64,000 bases of DNA. It comes from Rutidosis leptorrhynchoides (taxonomy: Eukaryota > Streptophyta > Magnoliopsida > Asterales > Asteraceae). The notes under the pieces are model-generated. The model was given only the letters and a program-made list of their open reading frames with translations, had not been told where the DNA came from and did no database searches. The position numbers and the translations under genes were made by a program. Positions 20,981 to 33,575 of the stretch are shown here, piece by piece. The DNA lies in assembly GCF_046630445.1 (NCBI RefSeq), contig NC_092334.1, positions 109,317,001 to 109,381,000 of the forward strand, read 5' to 3'. Each line of letters opens with the position of its first letter. Position 1 is the first letter of the stretch.

Positions 20981-21928
20981 ATGTTTATAATCGGATCACA
21001 GAACTGATAGAATGGATTTAGATATAAGTTGACCTGGTCACCTGCATATATATTATGTTATTATGCTATTATAAATATGGTTCGCTCATAAATGGTTAAA
21101 ACTGGTTGCTTTGAAATCGTTAGAGTGTATGATTTTATTTACTATTTTATAATATGCTTGAATATTATAATCTATTAGTGTTACTTAACTTAAATATGTA
21201 TGAACTATATCTTGGTGGTTTATATAACCTTGTACAAAAGTAGGTCTGCATATATAATCTGAACTTATATTCTTTAGTCGATATAATATGCCATATTCGA
21301 TCTATATGTGCTGTGATTTATTTGCTACGGGTTGTGTATTAGTTTCGCCGACCTTAAAGCATATATTGGAAATACAGCTTGACTAACCAATATGTTTAAT
21401 ATTATATGTCCATTATTATTATTTAGATGGATCATATCTATGGATTTTTGCAGTGAGTATAATATATCGATTATTTTGTATGATGTGTATGATGAATTTT
21501 AAAAAATATCATGTGCCAGTGTTGATGTTAAATTAATATAGAATGCTTGTGTCACGTAGTATCAATGACAACAATTTTCAAATTGCTGCCGATGTATTTA
21601 TGTTATCATGTGTATGTATGGTTAAAATTTACATGAGTTTATACATATTGCTGTATATATCTTTGTGATTTTTATAATATTAATGGAGTAGTTGATAGTA
21701 GTTTTGAAACTTACTTGAACATATATATTATTATTATCACTTTTGAAGTTTCAAACGTCCACTTTATATCTATAGTGGACATATCATTATATCATAGTAA
21801 TAATATTAATGGAGTGGTTGGTTTGTTGATTAGCATGTATACTCTATTAAATTTAAAGCTATCTTGGTTTGAAAAATATTCGGTTAAATCCCTTCCTCAC
21901 ATAAAGCATGGTGATTAAGTCCAATGTG
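20981..21928. other. AT-rich leader-like sequence
   Basis: No genes. It may be untranslated leader of a long-leader Copia element continuing at 27387-27701 and 29683-29951, with later insertions in between. Confidence 0.35.
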
Positions 21929-24900
21929 TCAGACCCACAACCCCACACTCTTTCCATTCGCCACGTGTCATCACTCTCCGATTTTCTTTTTTTTTTTTCT
22001 TTTTTTTAAAAACAACTAAAATTACGGATTTTCATCCGTTCCACATACAGTTTCATCAAATCCTCTCTAGGTTTTTCATCTCCTTCAACCTTCTTTCCAC
22101 CTACAGTTTTATCAAATCCTCTCTAAGTTTTTCATCTCCTTCAATTGGTTCGTTCTTCCTATGGCTGCTGACATGGATGTCCACCTGACCAATTTTTGAA
22201 ATCAAATTAACCTAAATCGGCAGTTTCATACGGAAATTTAGGATCGCTCTCATCAATCAACAATCAAATTAATCAACAAAATCATCTTCTTTCATCTTTC
22301 TTAAATCCAATCTCCTATTACAACCGAACCGAATGACGATACGGTTAATTAGGGGCTTTAAAAAATTAGGGTTATAGAAGATTCTTTACCAACAAGTTTT
22401 ACAAGAACATACCCAATCAATCGCTGCAACCGGCGCAATCAATCGCTGGAAAACTCAAATGGTGCCGGCGAATTTGATTGTGTATGGTTTAACAAACTGA
22501 AACAAAGTATGCAACCTCCAAGTCATGGCGGTTTTGGTTGTCGTAGCGGCGGCGGCTGAAGCAACAGTGTCCAATTCGTGGCGGTTTTGTCAATTTACGT
22601 ATCTAATTCATAGATATCCTTGGAATAATTTGATTGTTAATAGGAAATCAGTATATGTGCATTCATCTTCCAGGTTTGTAATTTGATTGTTCCAGGTTTG
22701 TAATTTTGTTAAATTAAATTGTTAAATTTTATTGTTAAATTTGATTGTTAGATTTAATTGTTCCAGGTTTGTAATTTTGTTTAAACAATTTACTCGATTC
22801 TTTGTAACATTTATCTTCAATCGCCAATCGTGTAACTGTTTAAGAAAATGTATGTAATTTATTTAAAACAAATCTATAAGGATTGTTTCAAAACTTGATT
22901 GTTAATATATCTTAAAAAAATTCATAAATGATCTGCTCATATTGCAGGGAAACCTCAACTACAAAGATGCTAATTATGTAAGCATCATTACCTGGTGTCA
23001 GCTTCATTCAGCAATTTAATGTTAAGGACAATTTGTGCAATTCACTTCATTCTAAGTATCAATGGTAATGTGTTTATTTTTGGCTTAGTAAACAAGGTAT
23101 GTTTGGGTAATAATTGTAGAGCGTTTTTATGTGAACCGTGATATCTTTTAAAGTAGTGTAACCGTGTATTGCTAGACTTTATTGTTTCAAGTCTTCAAGT
23201 GGCTATTCTTGGTGGCAGTATATGTTTGAGTTTTCTGTGTACATGTTCTTATCATTCATATTTTGTTGTCCTTTTTTTAGGTTGAATTGGGATCACTATC
23301 AAGGTATAGCCATTTTTCTTTTGCGCTTATGATTTGTAATTGGGGTTTTTTTAAAGAAAACGTTTTATTTTTCAAGAAACTGTTAGTTAACTTATACATT
23401 TTTTCGACTTCTCTAAAACAGTTATAAATATTTGAGGGCTTATTTCAACGTAGTTGATTTGCAGATTTGTTTATACCTAATTCTGAAATCGAAAGATGGA
23501 GGATTAGACGTCCTTAAAACTTATGTGTGGTTATTGTCATATAGGGTTTTCTAAATGGAAGAGCTGATTAATTGTTGTTGATATTTGAAAGCTTAAATCT
23601 TCAATGATGACAAGGTTCTCCTTACCTTATGCTATATAATTATATGTTATAGTTTATATAATAATTAATTAGTGCATAGTTGTTTATGTGAGAATTTTGT
23701 TGCTATTTTCTAAGATAACAAATCTTTGCTATTTTCTTATATAACATATATTTATTTCTTCTTTTGATCGTTTTATTAATATATGAGGCTGTTTTTAAAA
23801 GAACTACATCTCAACTGATATTTGCAATATGTAAGAGAAGTAGTATAGTTTGAGACGAATGCTCTTAGAAAAATGTTCTTTTTAGCGAGTAGAGAAACGT
23901 TCTATTACTAAACTTTTAATTTTGCTTCCGTTGCATTATCGTACCTGTAAGTGGTTATCGAAGGCATTATATCGAAGGCATTATTGTCACTATTCGTTTT
24001 CACAATAGTTCTTATATACATAGTTTTTATATCTTGGGAGTGACAGCTTTTTTTGGTTTTGTGTGTGTACACTTTTAATTGAATGAGACTGAAGGTGCTT
24101 TGTCATTGATTTTCATTAGTTAGGTACTTTTGTTGTGTTTATGCATGTTTCTTCATTTTGGGTTGTTTTTATTTTTTAGGTGCTACACATATCTATCAAG
24201 ACATGGGTGTCTGTAACCACGCTTGCCATTGTTTCGGTGTCGTTCTTTGGTTTGAAGAACGAATTACATCGACCTCACCGTGCAGATGTAGTGGTGTGAA
24301 TTTTTCAAAATAAAAATAAAACAGTTTATATTTGTTCTATATGAAGAAGAGTTATTTGGTCCTGTAGAAGCAGGTATTTATCTGTTATTGCATGGAGAAC
24401 AAGCATGGAAGGGCTTAGGTTTGGGCTGAGTTGGACAAATAAGATATTGACTTACACTTGCTATTATGTCTGTGGTGTCAAGAGTATATTGGAACTATCA
24501 ATCATTGCTTATTATTTGCAACAGGTCAAACATACTACATAAGCAGTAATTGTAGCTTGATCTTGAGGGTATGTAAATGGGTAATGGGTTTGCAAATAGG
24601 TAATGGGTTGATCAATGAATTGGATGCCATATGATACAAGTTCTCTTTCTTCATATGAAGCATAAAGGTAAGGTTCACTTGGTTGTTTCATGTAAATTAT
24701 CGTACGTGGATAGTTCTATCATCTAGATTTTTTAGCTCACTTAGTTAAGAATAAACTTTCATATTTATTAATAGCTGATTTTGATCTTGATCCATAATTT
24801 AATATGATTCATGTTGCAGGTCATGATTCGTAATCGAAATCATTTATAATTATACATGGGTATAATGTTACGATGATATCTGCGTAAGAAGTCAAGTTGG

Positions 24901-24992
24901 TTTTGGTAAGTTTTTTCACTTTCTTTTCCTAAATTTTTTGTTGTATATATTTTAAATTTTTAATTATGTGACTATTCATCTCTAAAAAGTGG

Positions 24993-25044
24993 TTTGGTTT
25001 TGTTTTGTTTTGTTTTGTTTTGTTTTGTTTTGTTTTGTTTTGTT
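24993..25044. repeat. (TTTTG)n microsatellite
   Basis: About ten consecutive TTTTG units inside the putative Helitron. Confidence 0.9.
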
Positions 25045-27349
25045 TATTGATATTTTTTCAAGTACGATGAATACTTGAATAGTGATGTAACTTTTAAGTG
25101 CTAATATTTGTCAATTTAAGTGTCATGTAGGTATGTTTTGATGACCACAATTGTTATTTTCATGTGGTGCACTGCTTCTACTTCTATAAACAAGTAAGCT
25201 TGCACTTTTTTACTACATTAGTAGATTGTGAATTTTTTTTTTGTTTTTTTTGTTTTTTTTTTTTTTGTTTTTTTTGTTTTTTTTTTTGAGGTTAGACTGG
25301 CTGGTATGTTTAAACGGAGTATAAGTGGATTGTGGGTTAGTAATCTAATGATGTTTACATAAAAATAAATATTTGTGGGGATTCAGTTGATTTTCTGTTA
25401 ATCCAGTTGATTGAACTTAAAAGAAACTTGGAACCGATTAGAAGGATTCGAGCAGCATTTTGACATTCTTAAAATGTGTTGAAAATACTACAAAGTACTT
25501 TGCAAAGGTATAACCTTATTTTAACTAATTACCCTGATACTAAACTCTTTTATTGCTATGTTGAAATTACATTTCCTTGCATCTTAACCCATAACGTGTC
25601 AATACTGGGTCAACATTTCTTTGACCCAAATTTTATATCTTTTAACAAATTATAAGTTCTGTTAATGGATTTTTTTTTTTTTTGTGGTGGATGGGATTGT
25701 AGTTCAAAATGATAGGATTGAAGTTCAAAATGATAGGATTGAAAATGAAAATTGTTGTCATATCAGTTTATGCAGGTGATGCTGCTGCTGGAAATCTCAC
25801 TAATCACTTTAAACGAATAGCAGAAAAAGACTAAAGAAAAAATGTATGAGCTAATATCGAACTGGTTTGAACTTTTATTTGATTTCAGTTGCATAAATGT
25901 ATGTCATTTAGATTATATTATATGTGTTGATAAGTGTGTCAAATTTAGTGGATGGCATGTATGGACCTTGGTCATATAGATGCTGCATTTTCATAAAGTT
26001 AAACTTAAAACTGACTTTCAGGTATTGCTTTCTATTAAACACTTACCCTGATGCGAGTTGCATCTACATATCCAACATTGCCACCATGATTGACCGGGAA
26101 AACTATAAGTAGTTGTACAACAAAGTTATACACGCACAGTTAATGTGTTCCTTACTTAAGCATTTAAGTGCTTATACACATGCTTTTTTGGTCGCTCATG
26201 TTATAAAATCAACGTTCATTACTTAAGTAAATTGCTATAATCAGTTCTGTTGCAGACTTTTTTGCAGGTGGGGTATTCAATGGAGGCTATCACCGCAAAC
26301 ACAGACATATTATAACGTTAACATTATGGTGTATCCTATGTGAGTACTATTCTTTTACTATACTTACAATGTTGCTTAATTCTCAGTTTTGTAGCTCTTT
26401 ATGATCAGTCAACAACTATAACTCGGCATAACTCGGTATTAATAACATTTGGCGAACATATTACTTTATTGCAACCATTTAACAAAGTGAACTTAACTAA
26501 TAAAAGAGACATGGTATATGTGGTCTTTGTTCATCAACTTGAATAGGTATAAATGAGTCTGAAAGAAACATTTCTACATTTTTATGTTTGGCTCCAAATG
26601 ACCACTTTAAATATATGGCTTTTATGGGTGAGATAATTTAGGAGGTCTTATGCTATAAAAGTACATTTATGTACACATTAATTCTTTTTGACATGTTTAC
26701 TTTTCAAAAATTTACATGGAGTAGTTATTTGTAATGCAAGTGATCCATTAGAAATAGATAAAAATTTCCTGAATTGCACAATTCACATGGAAATTGCAAT
26801 TATCTTTTCAGTTTTTATATTGTTGTCTAATTAACATTTCAGAATATTGGATATATTCAGAGGTGACTATTGGATGTGTAGCACGGGCTTGGATCAAAAT
26901 GGGTAAATTTTATTACCTTCAGATCTTTTAAACTGTTACTATCATTCTTTTGTAAATTTTGGTGGTTATAGGTGCTAAAAAGGAACAAGTATAACCAAGA
27001 TAAACTTCTGAAGAAAGATTTAAGTTCGCAGGTCAGGCAGCAATTTACTTCATTCGAAGCGCGAGTGCTTCCACCTTCACCTATAATAAGCTTTTTATTT
27101 GTATTCCGCTTATTGTTACTTTCTATGTGTTCGTGACACTCTAAAAATTTCCACAGGTTCAATTCAAGTATCACCAATCAGGGTGTCAATCAGAGGTTTT
27201 ACCAACAATAGGTCAGTGGAATATGTTCGACTTGGTAACGTTCCAGCCTTTGCTTTGATTTTGTAATTTGTATTTTGTTTTATCTTTTTGTGCTTTAGTT
27301 CTTTTACATACAATCATCAACACCTAATGTACTAACCCTTAACATAATA

Positions 27350-27386
27350 GAGCCAACCGTGCAACGCACGGGCTCTTAAAGTCTAG
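27350..27386 (+). other. Helitron 3' hairpin and CTAG terminus
   Basis: An inverted repeat with arms ending CCGTGC and GCACGG, a small bulge, then TTAAAGT and CTAG, followed by T. This is the standard replication-terminator structure of Helitrons. Confidence 0.75.
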
Positions 27387-27701
27387 TATATTTTATTATA
27401 TGCTTAAGCTTTTAACTGGTCCAACATGAAACTAGGAAAAAGTGGTTTTATTAATTTGTTATATCATGACCTATGCTATTATTAATCTAATTGATTGATA
27501 AGTTAGTGGATTAGGTTGACATATTATATTATGATCTTTTGGTGTGCAGCTAAATATGGACTTGTTATTAATATTAAACTGTTTATGTTTATTTGCATTA
27601 ATGATTACATAAGCAACAAGTCCAAATCGTGAAATTGATATTAATAAAGAAAATACTAAGTAATAATGCTTAGTTAATGAGAATCTACATTTATAACATG
27701 T

Positions 27702-28308
27702 TGATAGTGCTTCAAATGAACATATATTTAATAGCAATATCCTCCCAATATGTAAATTATTTAGTTGTAATTGTCCTATTGTAAGTTGTAATCGTTTATA
27801 TTAAATAAGTGCGAAGATAAAAGGCAAAAACGACGATTTGAAGAAGCAAATGACCAAAAAGCTCAAATGTACAAGATACAATCCAAGTGGTTCAATTTAT
27901 TGATAAGAAACATCTAAAAATGACAAAAGTACAAGTTGCGGAACGCAAAGTACAAGATATTAAATTATACGAAAGGACGTTCAAAAATCCGGAACCGGGA
28001 CCTGAGCCAACTATCAACGCCCGACGCAACGAACCAAAAATTATGAGTTTACTATGCACAAGAATATAATATAATATTTAAATAATTATATAAATTATTT
28101 ATATATTATATTATTAAATAAAAACGTCGGCAAGCTAGAAAACAAGGCAACTTGGCTGGATCCTGGTGGCCATGCAATCGCATGGCCAGGTAGTTATAAT
28201 CTCATACGATCGCATGAGCCGAAAAGTCAGGCCACATTCCTATAAATTGCAAGTTTGGGCGACGAGTTTAAACACACATATACATATATACTCCCTCTAT
28301 AATATATA

Positions 28309-28400
<92 letters not shown>

Positions 28401-29677
28401 GTTAGTTTTATATTAGATTAGTTTGGTTATGTAAAAGTAATTTTACGGGTTTTAAAGTCAAAGTTCTGTCTGTGTAAAGCTACGCGATAAATACTCAATG
28501 TAAGTTATGTTCTCCTTTTTAAATTAATGTCTCGTACTTAAGTTATTATTATGCTTATTTAAGCTGAAGTAATCATGATGTTGGGCTAAATATTAAAGAC
28601 GAGGTAATTGGGCTTTGTACCATAATTGAGGTTTGGACAAAAGAACGACACTTGTGGAAATTAGACTATGGGCTATTAATGAGCTTTATATTTGTTTAAC
28701 TAAATGATAGTTTGTTAATTTTAATATAAAGATTTACAATTGGACGTACCTATAAATAACCACATACACTCGATCGGACACGATGGGCGGGATATTTATA
28801 TGTAAGAATAATCGTTCATTTAACCGGGCACGGGAATGGATTAATAGTCTATGGAATTATTAAAACAGGGGTGAAATTATGTACAAGGACACTTGGCATA
28901 ATTGTTAACAAAGTATTAAAACCTTGGGTTACACGCAGTCGATATCCTGGTGTAATTATTAAACAAAGTATTAAGACCATGTTACAGTTTAAGTCCCCAA
29001 TTAGTTGGAATATTTGACTTCGGATATAATGATAATTTGACGAGGACACTCGCACTTTATATTTATGACTGATGGACTGTTATGGACAAAAACCAGACGG
29101 ACATATTAAATAATCCAGGACAAATGACAATTAACCCATGGGCAATAAACTAAAATCAACACGTCAAACATCATGATTACGGAAATTTAAATAAGCATAA
29201 TTCATTTATTTTCATATTTAATTGCACTTCTAATTAATGCACTTTTTAATTATCGTATTTTATTTCATCGCAATTTTATTTATCGCAATTTCATTATCGT
29301 TATTTACTTTACGCTTTAAATTAAGTTGTATTTATTTTTAATATTTTACATTAGGTTTTAACTACGACTAAAGTTTTAAAATCGACAAACCGGTCATTAA
29401 ACGGTAAACCCCCTTTTATATTATTATTATATATAAAAATATATATTTTGTACAAATATAGTTGTTTAAAATATAGTGTAAAATAAGTCGTCTCCCTGTG
29501 GAACGAACCAGACTTACTAAAAACTATACTACTCTATGATTAGGTACACTGCCTATAGTGTTGTAGCAGAGTTTAGGTATATTTCATCTGTAAATAAATT
29601 AATTAAAACTTGTATTATATTTTGTCATATTTCGTAGTAAAAATAATAGTATTTCGTACCCCTCCGCTCGCACATCA
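27702..29677 (+). mobile_element. Solo LTR of an Athila-type gypsy element
   Basis: The 1976-bp sequence starts TGATAGTGCTTC and ends GCACATCA. It is flanked by the perfect 5-bp duplication CATGT (27697-27701 and 29678-29682). It aligns along its length with the LTRs at 31563 and 58467 but is more diverged. No internal sequence remains, as after LTR-LTR recombination. It carries a degenerate copy of the palindrome pair, a TATA box at 28241-28246 and a long (TA)n tract at about 28318-28394. Confidence 0.92.
28171..28216. promoter_or_regulatory. Paired palindrome, solo Athila LTR
   Basis: CATGCAATCGCATG at 28171 and CATACGATCGCATG at 28203, starts 32 bp apart, each one base away from the common 14-mer. 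TATAAA follows 38 bp after the second start. Confidence 0.8.
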
Positions 29678-29951
29678 CATGTATATTCTATGTTGGTTGG
29701 TGGTTAAATATGATGTGATGATGGGTCTGTAATAAATAATTGACCTTGGAATAGATCATGATAATAAGTCATCTAAAAGTTCAAACTATGTATGCATCGT
29801 GGCTATATAACAATATTCGTGGTTGGCTTCATTGGATATTGATAATTGACAATGTTCATGATCTTTTCAAAATTTGAATTATAATAGTTAATGGATAAGA
29901 GTTTGGAATTTTGTGGGCTCCATTTTATAATAATTAATAATTGGGCTGATC

Positions 29952-30300
29952 ATGGCTATTGCTACTAGTACTATTACTAGTGAGATTGATGCGGTGCTTT
30001 CTGATGCGGTTCTTACTCAGATTGAAAAATTTGAGAAATTCATTGGTTTGAATTTTAAGTGCTGACAGAAAAAGATGTTCTTTTATCTGATCACATTGAA
30101 CCATGCGAGGTTCTAAACTGAAGCTGCAATGTTGGTAGTAAAAGATGTTCTTTTACTTGACTATTGAACCTTGCGAGGTTCTTAACTAAAACCACTCCCC
30201 AACATGCTGAAAGGGAAATGGATGCTCAAATTGTGAGTGCGGTTTAGTCTTGGAATCATTTAGATTACTTGTGCGCAAGTCGATTGTTCTATAACGTGTA
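29952..30300 (+). pseudogene. Copia gag remnant (5' part of the split Copia)
   Basis: ATG 29952 opens 37 codons that contain TQIEKFEKFIGLNFK, a common start of plant Copia gag, before a TGA at 30063-30065. Further gag-like words (FFYLITLNHARF in another phase; AEREMDAQIVSAV later) can be read with frameshifts. A block of about 71 bp is duplicated in tandem at about 30068-30190, which alone destroys the frame. Confidence 0.6.
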
Positions 30301-30309
30301 TTCGAATAG

Positions 30310-31010
30310 TCTTCGGACAGTTTTCGGATTGAATTCGAACTATATTTCGATCTGTTTCCAGACAGTATTCAACACTGGTTATAGACTGTCTTCGGGACAG
30401 TATTTGGACAGTTTTAGACTGTTATTAAACCGGATTTAAACCTGTTTGTTTAACAGATGGGCTTAAACATGCTTGGTTTAATCGATTTTGTTGAAACGGT
30501 TTAGTTTAATCGTTTAGTATAAACCTTTTGGTTTTAACATGTTTAGTTTACATGTTTGTGTTTAAACCTGCTTGGTTTAACTTTAGGGTTTAAACCTGTT
30601 CGGTTTACCCGTTTGAGTTAAAACGGTTTTATGGTGAAACCTGTTTGGTTACCCGTTTGGATTGAAACCTGTCTGGTTTACCTGTTTGTGTTGAAATGGT
30701 TTAGTACCGTTTAGTTGAAACTGTTTGGTTAACCCAAGTAGTTTTAACTATTTGGTTTACGCGATTGGGTTTAAACATGTTCGTTTTACCCGTTTAGGTT
30801 GAAACATGCTTGTCTTACCTATTTGGTTGAAACCTGATTGGTTTAACCTGGTTGAGTTGAAACCTGCTTGGTTTAACTCAGTTTGTTCACGATAAACTGG
30901 AACTTTAATTTTAGTTCATGTAGTACTTGTTGTTTTGTTAACAAATTAGCAACTGAAACAACTTGTTTTGTGGAAACAGTTTAGTTCAGTTAAATTTCAG
31001 ATGATCTCTG
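30310..31010. repeat. Degenerate AAACC/GGTTT short-period repeat
   Basis: For roughly 600 bp, words like GTTTAAACCTG, TTGGTTTACCCG and GTTGAAACCTG alternate with a loose period near 15-30 bp. This produces many short AAACC...GGTTT dyads. There is no coding sense. It lies between the gag and integrase remnants, where gag-protease should be. Confidence 0.55.
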
Positions 31011-31305
31011 AAGTTAACTTGGTTTGTTCTAACATCAAGAAATGGTGAACTTATACCAGGGTTATCTGTCATGTGTGTGTTATCAAGAGTCTGCCATTGA
31101 TAATATTAATGACAATGAGATTATTTTTGCGGAAATGAACTCTGCAAATGGACTCACATTGATCAATGTGGTGTTTGTATGTTCATGAGATTCATAAGAA
31201 TCTGATGTCCGGGTTGTTGTTGAACAAGTTTGGCTTCAAAAAGAAAAAAAATGTATGTTCAAAAGGTTATGTTGACCAAAAGTAAAATGTATATTCATAA
31301 AGGCT

Positions 31306-31562
31306 ATGCCCAATAAATGTAAAATTTGTGTTGAAGCCAAATTAACAAGATCGTCTTTCTTATCGGTTGAACGAATAACTGAACCCATTGATATGGTTCA
31401 CACCGATGTGTGTGATTTGAAATCCATTCCAACGAGGAATGGTAATAAGTACTTCATTACGTGTATCGATGATAGCACGATAAAGATGAAGCAATTGACA
31501 AGTTTATTGCTTACAAAAATGAAGTTGAGAATCAACTTTAACTGAAAATCAAGGTTGTCTGC
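31306..31562 (+). pseudogene. Copia integrase, N-terminal half, cut by the Athila insertion
   Basis: The frame reads [14 protein letters not shown] (second half of the HHCC zinc site). It then gives [20 protein letters not shown] with the first catalytic Asp, then IDDST. It loses phase shortly afterwards and stops at the Athila 5' LTR at 31563. The remaining half of the same domain starts at 60446. Confidence 0.85.
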
Positions 31563-33547
31563 TGATAATGCTAAAAACGAACATATATTTCATAGCATTA
31601 TTCCTCAAGAAAGACAAGCTTTTAGTTGCAATTGTTCTATTTACAAGTAATATTCGTTTAAATAATAAAAGGTGAAGACAAAAGACACATTCGACGAATT
31701 GAAGACGCAAACGACCAAAAAGCTCAAAAGTACAAAATACAATCAAAGAGGTTCTAATTATTGATAAGAAACGTCTCAAAATTACAAGAGTACAAGATTC
31801 AAAACGCAAAGTACAAGATATTAAATTATTCGCAAGGACGTTCGAAAATCCGGAACCGGGACCAGAGTCAACTCTCAACGCTCGATGCAACGGACTAAAA
31901 ATTACAAGTCAACTATGCACATGAATATAATATAATATATAATTAATTCTTAAAATTAATATATATATTATATTATATTTAAAAACCATCGGCAGAAGAA
32001 AACAATCAAATGTGGCTCTCCCCAGCTGGCCATGCGATCGCATGGCTTTGAAGGGCAAAGTTCATGCAATCTCATGAGGCCCTTTTCCAATTCACAGGCC
32101 TATAAAAATCGAGCTTTGGTGCACCATTTATCCATCCTTTCTTCTCCTCATCATACGTAAAGTATATATATATATTTTTTTAAATTTTAATTTTAATTTT
32201 AATTTCTAATAATAAGGGTATGTTAGCGAATGTTGTAAGGGTGTAAGTCAAAATTCTGTCCGTGTAACGCTACGCTATTTTTAATCATTGTAAGTTATGT
32301 TCAACCTTTTTACATTAATGTCTCGTAGCTAAGTTATTATTATGCTTATTTAAGCCGAAGTAATCATGATGTTGGGCTAATTACTAAAATTGGGTAATTG
32401 GGCTTTGTACCATAATTGGGGTTTGGACAAAAGAACGACACTTGTGGAAATTAGACTATGGGCTATTAATGGGCTTTATATTTGTTTAACTAAATGATAG
32501 TTTGTTAATTTAATATAAAGATTTACAATTGGACATCCCTATAAATAACCATATACACTCGATCGAACACGATGGGCGGGGTATTTATATATACGAATAA
32601 TCTTTCATTAAACCGGACACGGGAATGGATTAATAGCCACTAGAATTATTAAAATAGGGGTGAAATTATGTACACGGACACTTGGCATAATTGATAACAA
32701 AGTATTAAAACCTTGGGTTACACGCAGTCGATAACCTGGTGTAATTATTAAACAAAGTATTAAAATCTTGTTACAGTTTAAGTCCCCAATTAGTTGGAAT
32801 ATTTAACTTCGGGTATAAGGATAATTTGACGAGGACACTCGCACTTTATATTTATGACTGATGGACTGTTATGAACAAAAACCAGACGCACATATTAAAT
32901 AATCCAGGACAAAGGACAATTAACCCATGGGCATAAAACTAAAATCAACACGTCAAACATCATGATTACGGAAGTCTAAATAAGCATAATTATTTTATTT
33001 CATATTTAATTTCCTTTATTTTATATTTAATTGCACTTTTAATTATCGCACTTTTATTTATTGTTATTGTATTTAATTGCACTTTTAATTATCGTACTTT
33101 TTAATTATCGCAATTTTATTTTATCGCACTTTTATTTATCGCAATTTCATGATCGTTATTTATTTTACGCTTTAAATTAAGTTGTATTTATTTTTACATT
33201 AGGTTTTAACTGCGACTAAAGTTTTAAAATCGACAAACCGGTCATTAAACGGTAAAAACCCCCCTTTATAATAATAATATTACTTATATATATATATTTG
33301 TATTTTTATAATTAAACTAATATAGCGTTAAGCTTTGTTTAAAGATTTTTTTTTCCCTGTGGACCGAACCGGACTTACTAAAAACTACACTACTGTACGA
33401 TTAGGTACACTGCCTATAAGTGTTGTAGCAAGGTTTAAGTATATCCATTCTATAAATAAATAAATATCTTGTGTAAAATTGTATCGTATTTAATAGTATT
33501 TTCTTGTAAAATTTAATAGTATTTTATACCCCTTAGCTTTGACATCA
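31563..33547 (+). repeat. 5' LTR of the Athila element
   Basis: 1985 bp, direct repeat of 58467-60445. The TATA box is TATAAA at 32101-32106. The GGGCTTTGTACCATAAT and CGATGGGCGGG blocks are shared with the solo LTR at 27702. Confidence 0.95.
32031..32076. promoter_or_regulatory. Paired palindrome, Athila 5' LTR
   Basis: An exact CATGCGATCGCATG at 32031 and a variant CATGCAATCTCATG at 32063, starts 32 bp apart. TATAAA starts 38 bp after the second. Confidence 0.9.
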
Positions 33548-33555
33548 AGTTTTTT

Positions 33556-33575
33556 TTGCGCCGCTGCCGAGGAAT
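33556..33575 (+). promoter_or_regulatory. Primer binding site of Athila (tRNA-Asp type, mutated)
   Basis: GCGCCGCTGCCGAGGA shortly after the 5' LTR matches the tRNA-Asp type primer site usual for Athila elements, with a few substitutions. Confidence 0.7.

Larger units (their letters stand above)
21929..27386 (+). mobile_element. Probable non-autonomous Helitron (3' end firm, 5' end tentative)
   Basis: The right terminus is classic. A GC-rich hairpin (GAGCC...CCGTGC, then GCACGGGCTC) at 27350-27375 is followed seven bases later by CTAG (27383-27386) and a T. The left end is uncertain. The sequence changes character near 21929 (TCAGACCCACAACC), but the expected A before TC is absent. The interior has no Rep/helicase ORF. 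It holds a 50-bp imperfect tandem duplication (about 22042-22147), a (TTTTG)n microsatellite, long T runs at 25237-25288, and scattered GT/AG-like sites that could be captured gene fragments. I recognise no specific gene. Confidence 0.6.

Noticed and set aside
28300..28394. Long (TA)n tract as a possible matrix or origin element
   Set aside because: A plain dinucleotide microsatellite inside an LTR; nothing else supports a function.
31549..31890. Minus-strand ORF shared with 58450-58794
   Set aside because: Both lie within the Athila LTRs and are similar only because the LTRs are repeats; antisense to the element and with no domain.
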